In this document: positions 9,589 through 14,631 of the stretch, piece by piece
Layout: the number at the start of each line of letters is the position of its first letter
How positions within the stretch are numbered: position 1 is the first letter of the stretch
Source: Terana coerulea
Lineage: Eukaryota > Basidiomycota > Agaricomycetes > Polyporales > Phanerochaetaceae
Assembly: GCA_024811115.1 (NCBI GenBank)
Contig: JAKOGH010000607.1
Location: 1-14,631 of the forward strand
Reading direction: 5' to 3'
DNA length: 14,631 nucleotides
Translations under genes and position numbers: made by a program
Notes under the pieces: model-generated
What the model saw: the letters and a program-made list of their open reading frames with translations, nothing else
Told to the model about the DNA's origin: nothing
Databases searched by the model: none

Positions 9589-10426
9589 CAGTGGCATTTA
9601 AAAGCACTACACAACAATAATTTGGCCTTAGCTTCATTTAGTTGCATTATGTTAATCAGAATGCTTGAGCATGTAAAGTAAATATTGCTGTGTAGCTGCT
9701 ACCAATGCGCATTTTTGAAATATCACAAATTACCACGTATAGTAATAGTAATAGCTATAATACACAAGTAGTCTGCATTTGCTATTGTATTTGTTTTACT
9801 TATAACTCCACCAATAAAATGAATATTGCTTTAAAAAGACATCATGAAACTGCTTGCATAATGCAGATTTGTATTCACATTGGACACATCTTATTATAGC
9901 TTATTAGGTATGTGCAGAAGTCGAAACCAGTTTATGACTGTGATACTCATAGTGAGTAACATTTATAACTTCACATATTAAATAGATACTAATGCCAAAC
10001 ATCTGATATAATACTGTACAATAGCTGTATTACTCATAAAGCTGCTTAGAAAATGTATCCAAATTGGGTGTTATAGCAAAAGAAAGTTTGACATGATTGC
10101 GTCTATCTATAAAGATATAATAAAATATGCATGATATACATATAGAGCTATACTGTCTAAGTAGTTTTATGATGTCTTTATTATAGCAATGCCTATTTTA
10201 TTGGTGGGGTTATTAGCGTAACAAATGTAATAGCAAATTTAGACCATTTGCGCGTTATAGCTAATGATATTACCATATGTGGTAATTTGTGTCATTGTAA
10301 AAATGCGCATTGGTAGCAGCTACACTGTGATATTTACCTTGTATGCTAAAGCATTCTAGTTAAACAAATACAGCCAAATGAAGTTAAGGCCAAATTACTC
10401 TTGCGCGCTACTTTTGACTGCCACTG
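9589..10426. mobile_element. F1 foldback element, full copy (838 bp), nested
   Basis: The element is flanked by TA at 9587-9588 and 10427-10428. The left end starts CAGTGGCATTTAAAAGCACT and the right end on the minus strand CAGTGGCAGTCAAAAGTAGC, the best preserved F1 terminus. The arms pair for roughly 300 bases: AATTTGGCCTTA, CTTCATTTGGYTG, GTGTAGCTGCTACCAATGCG, CACAAATTACCAC, CACCAATAAAAT and AAGACATCATRAAACT. After removing it, the right side matches F2 sequence directly (10429 onwards), so it sits within the split F2 copy. It has more CpG left than the other F1 copies, consistent with a more recent insertion. Confidence 0.88.
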
Positions 10427-10428
10427 TA

Positions 10429-10823
10429 GCTACTTAACGCGAAGTTATAGTGCATTTGTATTTTTGCAAAATAATGATTCATATTGTTTGCAATATAGTA
10501 TAGTATTTATGAGAGATGATAAGCCTGCCTAACATGCTCTTAAAAGCAGACTCGCACAGATTCATTTTAAGCTATGCAACGGGTCTGTAGCATATTGTGT
10601 TGCCAAGCTACGGTTGATTCATTCACAATACCAGTTTGGCATGTAGCACGCATTTGTCCTTCCAGACCTACTACATATGGCAATGTGGCTACATCGACAA
10701 AATGCTTTGCTGTACAGCTTTCCAACTATAAAACACTTGTGTCGAAAACTTTCTGAGTAAAAAGATAAATGCCAATCTTTTCAAGCCGGCTACCTGTACT
10801 TGCATTATTTTTGAGCATCACTG
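10429..10823 (+). mobile_element. F2 foldback element, right half of the interrupted copy
   Basis: It resumes the F2 sequence broken off at about 8903. The word TTTTGCAAAATAATGATTCA and the following TATTGTTTG match the complete copy near 5219-5243, and the arm ends CACTG at 10823. Read on the minus strand the terminus is CAGTGATGCTCAAAAATAAT. It is followed by TG (10824-10825), equal to the TG before the left half at 8479-8480. A frame at 10574-10756 is simply the arm read in one frame and is not a gene. Confidence 0.75.
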
Positions 10824-10880
10824 TGATATAATATACATTAGAATGCATGTTTGCGCTATTGACCACATTTCGCTCTCCAA

Positions 10881-11201
10881 TCATTTTTTAAACTTCATAG
10901 CTGGCAACATGAGTGGAAGCAGGCGTGCATCATAATCAGTGATGCTGGACGAGTTGTTGCAGCAGCTTAGCATATAGCCGGCACGGGCGTGGCGGAAATA
11001 GTGGTTGATGGACGTGCTTGGCATGAGTATACATCGTTTGAAATTACATGACTGCGTAGTGTAATACACTATGCGTGCCAGGCATTGGCCAGGGGCGTTA
11101 TATACCGATGGTACCTGAATGAGGGTGTAAGCAGCAAACAGTGCACTAGCATGTGAGTGCTCTTGTGTTTTTGCTTTTTCTGACGTCCTGTTTATATACA
11201 T
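10881..11201 (-). CDS. Hypothetical open frame, 106 codons
   Basis: This is an ATG-initiated frame reading leftward that ends in KFKK just short of the AT-rich boundary. I do not recognise the product. It has a basic N-terminus, six cysteines scattered from residue 40 on, and a C-terminal DARLLPLMLPAMK segment that reads like ordinary protein. There are no clear membrane segments or catalytic motifs. It is the first open frame in the GC-balanced segment. A frame this long is expected about once or twice by chance in 3.8 kb of such DNA. It could be a terminal exon, a fossil or nothing. Confidence 0.2.
   Translation of the reverse strand: MYINRTSEKAKTQEHSHASALFAAYTLIQVPSVYNAPGQCLARIVYYTTQSCNFKRCILMPSTSINHYFRHARAGYMLSCCNNSSSITDYDARLLPLMLPAMKFKK
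11054..11074. repeat. 21-bp near-perfect palindrome
   Basis: GCGTAGTGTA and TACACTATGC are arranged around a single central A; nine of the ten pairs are Watson-Crick and one is G-T. With a one-base centre it cannot form a relaxed hairpin, so as DNA it would suit a dimeric-protein site or be accidental. It lies inside the low-confidence minus-strand frame at 10881-11201. Confidence 0.4.
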
Positions 11202-11524
11202 TTGAATGCAACCTCACTTCGTAAATCCCTCGACCTAGATTTTGACCTCCGCATCATTACGAAAGTGGTCCCTTCCCGCTATTGGACTGTTTGTGAGAGC
11301 TGCGGCTACCTGCCGGTGCTTTGATGCCTAATGCGGCTGGTAATGGTCGGGTTTACGATAAGCATTGTGCCTGTGACGGTGGCAAATAAAGAGGGGCTGG
11401 AGGCTCTAGATGGCTGGCTTGCCAGTTAGGTTGGGCACGCCAGATGTCGGAAGTGTGGATTACTGCGTCGGGTTTATTGAAAAGTAAAGAGAGAAGTGGT
11501 TAAGGGCATGGCTAAGAAGATGAT
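11202..11524. other. GC-balanced stretch without supportable genes
   Basis: I see no open frame worth calling and no repeat. A run of four A on the plus strand at 11480-11483 is a possible T4 pol III terminator for the minus-strand tRNA-like sequence, 42 nt downstream of its 3' end. Confidence 0.5.
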
Positions 11525-11614
11525 TGGGGGCCCCTGCGGGATTTGAACCTGCAGTCGTGCGAAAGGACGTCTAAGCTATTCACTGACTTTGCCTGTCAAG
11601 CTAGCACGGCCTCC
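11525..11614 (-). tRNA. tRNA-like sequence, probably a type II tRNA pseudogene
   Basis: Read on the minus strand, a perfect B box GGTTCAAATCC (11539-11549) lies about 41 nt after an A-box-like TAGCTTGACAGGC (11591-11603). The ends pair as GGAGGCC with GGCCCCC (one A-C mismatch), followed by an A that could be the discriminator. CTGCAGG pairs with CCCGCAG around the T loop TTCAAAT, again with one A-C mismatch. GCTT pairs with AAGT as a D stem around a GG-containing loop. The segment before the T arm (CGTCCTTTCGCACG) resembles the long variable arm of leucine or serine tRNAs. I cannot build a sound anticodon stem, and the T stem is two pairs too long, so identity and function are unresolved. 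A tRNA-derived SINE head is an alternative. Confidence 0.55.
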
Positions 11615-11828
11615 ATAAGTACTCTCACTGAAGGGGCGAGGGTAGAACGAACCCTGTAAAAGCACAAGATGGCTACTCAATGCACGCGCCTCGCATGAAA
11701 CCTTGTCTTCCATTTTCTAGCTGTTGGGATCTCTCAATGTTACATTTACGTGATGTTGAGCACACTAAGCCTGCGATGTATCCAGACTGCCGAACTAAAA
11801 TATTTTGAACATACAGTGGACTGCAGGA
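11615..11828. other. Upstream of the cysteine-rich frame, nothing clear
   Basis: A minus-strand frame of 121 codons covers 11673-12038, overlapping the cysteine-rich plus-strand frame. It has no recognisable motif and I regard it as a shadow or chance frame. I see no TATA-like element at a convincing distance from 11829. Confidence 0.4.
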
Positions 11829-12093
11829 ATGTCTAAGCACTGCACCAGCTTTGTGCAGTGCATTTCCTGCCGTATCAAACTTATTAGAAAAAGTGCAAGC
11901 AAGAAGAAATGCAACAGACTCATCAATTGCAGCACATGTCGCTATAGTAGCCCCGTAAGTGTGATATGGGCAGGTGCACATGCGCGCCGATGAAGGATAG
12001 TTCATTACGGTCATTGCTGAGGGAGACGAGTTATACAAGGAGCCGCGGCATTCTGAACTTCGGTATAGAGCGCATGCTCAATACTTGGGCTAG
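11829..12093 (+). CDS. Putative two-exon gene with six-cysteine zinc-binding-like motif
   Basis: Exon 1 (11829-11954) begins at an ATG and encodes 42 residues. Cysteines fall at 5, 11, 14, 28, 34 and 37, giving two copies of C-x5-C-x2-C-R separated by 13 mostly basic residues (KLIRKSASKKK). C-x2-C-R followed by basic residues, K-C and C-x2-C resembles a fungal Zn2Cys6 DNA-binding domain. However, the second gap is 13 rather than about 6 residues, and the sixth canonical cysteine is not seen. Exon 1 ends precisely at a consensus donor GTAAGT (11955). Using the TAG at 11998-12000 as acceptor gives a 46-nt intron and 30 further codons to a TAG at 12091-12093. Other acceptors are possible. I do not recognise the product. 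Confidence 0.3.
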
Positions 12094-12179
12094 AGTGGCC
12101 CAAAGATGAGGAGAAAGCTGTACTAGCGCAGTGAGCACCGGTAAGTATAAACAACTCGACTTCGCTTACTTACTCACTA

Positions 12180-12322
12180 CAGTGAAGTGAACTTCAAAAA
12201 TAAAATAATGCAACGACAGTTAGCATGCTTAGAAAGATTGGGTTATATCGTTAAATGAAAAAGGCCCACAATGAAGCTTTGTCCATGTGGCCACATTACC
12301 ATACATGCCATATTACAAAAGT
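12180..12322 (+). mobile_element. F2 foldback element fragment in the GC-balanced region
   Basis: Flanked on the left by TA (12178-12179), it starts CAGTGAAGTGAACTTCAAAA and continues with AATAATGCAA, AGCATGCTTAGAAAGATTGG, AATGAAGCTTTGT, GTGGCCACATTACCATA and ATGCCA words of the F2 arm. It stops after about 143 bp with no opposite arm, so it is a solo partial arm. It is the only part of the right segment that shares the low CpG content of the left segment. Confidence 0.75.
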
Positions 12323-12345
12323 AGGATAAATGAGGATGTTCCCTG

Positions 12346-12726
12346 ATGCCCAAACCTGACGAGAACTATTGTTGGCTCCTGTCTTTTAATATGAGCAACC
12401 ATGCATGGTACATAGAGGACCCTGTGTTTAATGGAAAGGAAAGGGATTTTAAAAATAGACAGATCTGCGACGCACTCGGACTTGGACAACTTGCGCTCAA
12501 TAAAGTACGGGCCAATAGGCAACGTGCTAGTCCGAACGGTAGTGACTCCTTAACCATCATTTGAACGCTCACTATTGCTGCCCTCGTAGACAGCGATGAC
12601 ACGAGCCTTCTACGTGTCGCTTCGCAAGCCTTTTATATTGTGCGCGTGGCGCTAGCCATGGCGGTGGTAACAAGCGCACTAACTATACTGGACTGTCGAC
12701 GTTTTCAATTGCAGTGGCTACTGTAA
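12346..12726 (+). CDS. Putative two-exon gene, small protein with possible membrane segment
   Basis: Exon 1 (12346-12538) starts at ATG. The frame meets TGA at 12562-12564 but stays open beyond it to TAA at 12724-12726. A candidate intron at 12539-12589 (51 nt, GTAGTG donor, CTTAAC and CTCAC branch-like words, pyrimidine-rich CTGCCCTCGTAG acceptor) removes that stop and keeps the frame, giving 109 residues. Residues 78-98 are hydrophobic with one arginine, as in a C-terminal membrane segment. A second candidate intron (12667-12714, with CACTAAC) would shorten the tail to 93 residues. The ATG context is weak, and overlapping upstream ATGs make a short out-of-frame uORF. There is no family match from memory. 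An F2 fragment lies just upstream. Confidence 0.35.
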
Positions 12727-12914
12727 TCAACCCAAGCCGCTCATTGACAACATCATATACGGCAATCTACTTCACCTGGAGGCAGTCTGCGAGCGTTATG
12801 GATGGCACGGTGGGCAAAGCAAATTAAGAGCAAGAGAAACAGCGTCCAATACGTCAAAATAATCACAATCTCAGGCGGCAGAGAGAAGTCTGCAGTACAT
12901 GAGAAGGTGCTTAC

Positions 12915-13274
12915 ATGATGGATCCTCATTCCATCCGTGGTAGGCACGCAAAGCAAGCCCCAAGAAGACCCAGCCTCGACCTCGCGACATTATTGAGTTT
13001 GCAACAATCCCTACAGTGGCTCCTAATGGATCAGGATGAAACGCTGCTAGTGAAGTGGTAGTCTCTATCCACGACATATAGGAGACGGAAGGGTAGGGCT
13101 ACCATTGGCAGAACGTACGACAACACCAGGATGCCTCCTATGGATCACACGCGTCTTCAGTTCATCCTGATAGCTTTGCAACGGCGAAACGCGGAATGTA
13201 TGGAGTTTGGCATAGGAGCAAGGGTAAATGTGGTAAGATGTTCTGTAAACAGGTATACAATAGATATTATCTGA
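12915..13274 (+). pseudogene. Open frame interrupted by one in-frame TAG
   Basis: Two adjacent ATGs open a 48-codon frame ending in TAG at 13059-13061. The same frame then stays open for 70 more codons to TGA at 13272-13274. The first part reads as a plausible helix (LDLATLLSLQQSLQWLL) and the second starts basic (YRRRKGR). A GT-AG pair at 13058-13096 would remove the stop in frame, but at 39 nt is shorter than usual introns. The second half overlaps the frame at 13097-13420 in another phase, so at most one of them is real. I do not recognise it; chance is a serious alternative. Confidence 0.15.
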
Positions 13275-13420
13275 GCTTAGTGCGGGCTGAACAAAAGAAA
13301 GTAGCACAACAAATATCAAGTGCTAAGTTCGAGTCTTCAGTGCTTAGCGACTCTGAGGCCGATGAGGACTCTCTTAGCAAGGGGTCCCTGTTGCAAATCC
13401 AAATAAATCAATACACTTGA
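13097..13420 (+). CDS. Hypothetical frame, possible terminal exon with acidic tail
   Basis: The frame is open for 107 codons from just after a GGGTAG (possible splice acceptor) to TGA at 13418-13420. The only internal methionine start that leaves most of it is ATG at 13196, giving 74 residues. From that start there are a basic patch with two cysteines (KCGKMFC, 11-17), a charged helix-like stretch (VRAEQKKVAQQI, 29-40) and an acidic serine tail (SDSEADEDS, 51-59) of the kind phosphorylated by CK2 in nuclear proteins. A GT-AG pair within it (GTAAGA to TTAG, 48 nt) would also preserve the frame. I do not recognise the protein. It is the frame I would test first after 12346-12726. Confidence 0.3.
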   Translation, partial: GYHWQNVRQHQDASYGSHASSVHPDSFATAKRGMYGVWHRSKGKCGKMFCKQVYNRYYLSLVRAEQKKVAQQISSAKFESSVLSDSEADEDSLSKGSLLQIQINQYT

Positions 13421-13441
13421 TATCAATGAATACTATTGATA
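13421..13441 (+). repeat. Perfect 7-bp hairpin directly after a stop codon
   Basis: TATCAAT (13421-13427) pairs with ATTGATA (13435-13441) around a 7-nt loop. It starts on the base following the TGA of the frame ending at 13420. It is AT-rich, hence weak, and not a bacterial-type terminator; the adjacency may be accidental. Confidence 0.4.
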
Positions 13442-13583
13442 ACATCTAGTGCGTGGCTGCCCCTTGCCGTTGTATAATGTGTGAGACACGTTAGCCGGTG
13501 TTAGTAGGCTTTACAAGCCGAAGTGCAGATTAAATCTATCTCCCTGCCTTCACTTCCAGCCTCGGAAGGCACTTACACACACT

Positions 13584-13853
13584 TCACCTACTGACTTGTC
13601 TAAATGACACTTGCATCATGCCGAGCTTGCAAACTATGGATTGTGTTTCAATTACATTGAGTGATGAGCAAAACAAGGCTAAGGTAGACACTATCTGATT
13701 TGAGCTCTGCGAGTTGATCAATGCCACGGAGGTTGTTCTTCTCCGGAGAAAGTGGTGGTTGATGGTCCGTGTGGAAGCGGCTATCTGGTCCGCGCCGTGC
13801 AGACAGAATTCAACAAATTGATTTGTGCTCACCATCACGCTTTCGCTCACCAT
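13584..13853 (-). CDS. Hypothetical open frame, 89 codons
   Basis: The frame starts at the ATG of ATGGTGAGCG, which is tandemly echoed as ATGGTGAGCA 15 nt further on, and reads leftward. It is rich in serine, valine and isoleucine and has no motif I recognise. It has no obvious promoter or partner. Chance or an exon fragment are equally possible. Confidence 0.15.
   Translation of the reverse strand: MVSESVMVSTNQFVEFCLHGADQIAASTRTINHHFLRRRTTSVALINSQSSNQIVSTLALFCSSLNVIETQSIVCKLGMMQVSFRQVSR
13739..13750. repeat. 12-bp perfect palindrome TTCTCCGGAGAA
   Basis: This uninterrupted palindrome is centred on CCGG. Inverted CCG/CGG half-sites are typical targets of fungal Zn2Cys6 factors, but this spacing is not one I can assign. 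It lies inside the low-confidence minus-strand frame 13584-13853. Confidence 0.35.
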
Positions 13854-13877
13854 AAATCGTGCGAACACTTTGCTTAG

Positions 13878-13900
13878 GGTAGCCAGTGCCGCTGGCTACC
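13878..13900. repeat. Perfect 9-bp hairpin with 5-nt loop
   Basis: GGTAGCCAG (13878-13886) pairs with CTGGCTACC (13892-13900) around TGCCG. It is the strongest short hairpin in the window (six G-C pairs). It stands between the frame ending upstream and a gene-free stretch. It could be part of a structured RNA or a small inverted-repeat relic. Confidence 0.6.
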
Positions 13901-14305
13901 ATCAGGTAATGATGTGCTGGACGGTGACCAAAGGAAATAGCCTAAATATTGTTTACAACTACAAGATGGAGTAAAGAGGTTGGCCAAACAACGTCCAGTC
14001 CACCAGCCCAGCCATGATGTAACGTCGCAGCACGGTACGTAACCTCATCCGGAAGGTCAAGCGCAGCGGAATGCTCTTGCGCGCCTAAGCTGGACAGGTT
14101 GCCACGTGCGCTGCTCGACAATTACCGTACAAAAGCATGTAAGGGGCCGTCTGGAGACGCGCTATTCGCGGCGACCAGAGACGAAGCGAGAAGGCATGCG
14201 GCGTACTGGGCTTCACATGTCGAAGTATGTTGAGACTTGGGTATAGAGTAGCTGGTTGGATTTCATTTAATGCGATTAATTCTTTGCTACCTGATAAGAA
14301 ATAAG
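13901..14305. other. GC-balanced stretch without supportable genes
   Basis: CpG is common (for example 14081-14200), but frames are short on both strands. I see no repeat terminus, tRNA or promoter element that I can defend. Confidence 0.5.
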
Positions 14306-14381
14306 TGTGAAGAGTGCTTCGGCGGCCGTTTTAACGGCCTTGTGCTGTTTGACGGATAGCGCAGGCACAGTGCTCTTCACA
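14306..14381 (+). ncRNA. Possible structured RNA, three-way junction
   Basis: The outer stem TGTGAAGAG (14306-14314) pairs perfectly with CTCTTCACA (14373-14381). Inside it are a hairpin GGCCGTT/AACGGCC (14324-14330 with 14333-14339, TT loop) and a second stem TGTGC/GCACA (14341-14345 with 14365-14369), extended by a TG/CA pairing. The 76-nt fold is compact and GC-rich at its core. There is no B box, so it is not a tRNA by sequence. On DNA alone it might equally be a small foldback insertion. No class is assigned. Confidence 0.35.
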
Positions 14382-14564
14382 TATATCGAGAGGCTTGACA
14401 GAGTTCGGGTTCTTTTTCTTCTTGTAGCTCACTGTGGACCAAAGGCCCTCGTGAGTAGTCATCGCACTACCATATTTGCCCGGCAGGTGCACAGACGAGC
14501 TGACGTTGTCGACGTCCTCGACTCGCAACCGACTTTGAGAGATCGCCAACTTTGCTCTTCTCAC
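14331..14564 (-). CDS. Hypothetical frame, possible terminal exon
   Basis: This is a leftward frame of 77 codons ending in TAA. Its first codon is GTG, immediately after TATATATAG, so without an upstream exon it has no normal start until an internal ATG at about codon 35. As an exon the TAG could be its acceptor. It is mostly polar, with a lysine run (YKKKKN) and a cysteine cluster (CEEHCAC) near the end. A plus-strand frame of 102 codons overlaps it at 14307-14615 and also lacks an ATG; I prefer neither strongly. The 3' part overlaps the predicted RNA fold. Confidence 0.2.
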   Translation of the reverse strand: MRRAKLAISQSRLRVEDVDNVSSSVHLPGKYGSAMTTHEGLWSTVSYKKKKNPNSVKPLDICEEHCACAIRQTAQGR

Positions 14565-14631
14565 CTATATATAATATATCTTTGCTGCCCGGATTATTAT
14601 GACAAGAAAACATAGCTATACCGTCCTAACA

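Noticed and set aside
9481..9899. Plus-strand frames of 66 and 64 codons
   Set aside because: The first crosses the F1 terminus at 9589 and the second lies wholly in the F1 arm. Neither begins convincingly or resembles a known protein.
1..10850. CRISPR array, bacterial operon, origin or attachment site
   Set aside because: Repeats are few, long and divergent with no regular spacers, and there are no bacterial genes or ribosome-binding context. The repeats are explained by foldback transposons.
11673..12038. 121-codon minus-strand frame
   Set aside because: It has no motifs and a composition without protein signal, and it overlaps the cysteine-rich plus-strand exon. About one frame of this length is expected by chance here.
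12753..13319. Minus-strand frames of 67, 68 and 84 codons, one with a hydrophobic run
   Set aside because: They overlap each other and the plus-strand candidates in conflicting phases. Nothing favours them beyond being open.
10995..13770. Shared word GTGGTTGATGG at 11001 and 13755, giving similar ST-x-x-INH-x-F peptides in two minus-strand frames
   Set aside because: An identical 11-mer is expected about once by chance within a segment of this size, and similarity does not extend convincingly on either side.
14307..14615. 102-codon plus-strand frame with a signal-peptide-like start
   Set aside because: It starts at GTG right after an in-frame TAA with no splice acceptor, so it has no eukaryotic start. 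Its first part is the RNA-fold region.

Overview
The window looks eukaryotic and almost entirely non-genic. I see no bacterial operon structure, Shine-Dalgarno context or long open frame. What suggests a eukaryote is a tRNA-like sequence with internal A and B boxes and no bacterial-type promoter, short candidate GT-AG introns of 46-51 nt, and several families of inverted-repeat transposon relics flanked by TA. The short introns and the sharp AT-rich/GC-balanced partition would suit a filamentous ascomycete with methylated or mutated repeat islands. That taxonomic guess is weak and rests only on style of sequence.

Region 1 (about 1-10,850) is AT-rich, strongly CpG-poor and without credible genes. 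It is largely a graveyard of large foldback (palindromic) elements. I separate three families by reading the two strands against each other. Family F1 (terminus close to CAGTGGCAGTCAAAAGTAGC) has three full copies of about 838-864 bp at 2075-2938, 3043-3905 and 9589-10426, each bounded by TA on both sides, plus an end fragment at 1-28. Family F2 (terminus close to CAGTGAAGCTCAAAAATAAT) has one full copy at 4714-5575, a truncated copy at 8130-8480, a split copy at 8481-8903 plus 10429-10823, and a short fragment at 12180-12322. Family F3 is a direct series of three related units near 6075, 6704 and 7262, with hairpins in the middle of the units. Two other large inverted repeats (around 1337-1590 and 1732-1853) belong to none of these. 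The 8130-10823 stretch shows nested insertions, which gives a relative order of events.

Region 2 (about 10,850-14,631) has balanced base composition and normal CpG content. It holds a tRNA-like sequence on the minus strand (11525-11614), a short F2 fragment and several short open frames on both strands. None is a family I recognise. In DNA of this composition a few stop-free runs near 100 codons are expected by chance in six frames, so all protein calls here are low confidence. The best candidates are a six-cysteine micro-exon followed by a textbook donor (11829-11954), a two-exon frame whose 51-nt intron removes its only internal stop (12346-12726), and a frame ending in an acidic serine-rich tail (to 13420). 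Near the right edge, 14306-14381 can fold into a compact three-way junction.

No genes here can be shown to work together. The coherent story is transposon dynamics: related, transposase-less foldback elements repeatedly inserted next to one another, then decayed mostly by transitions, ending at an abrupt boundary with a GC-balanced segment.
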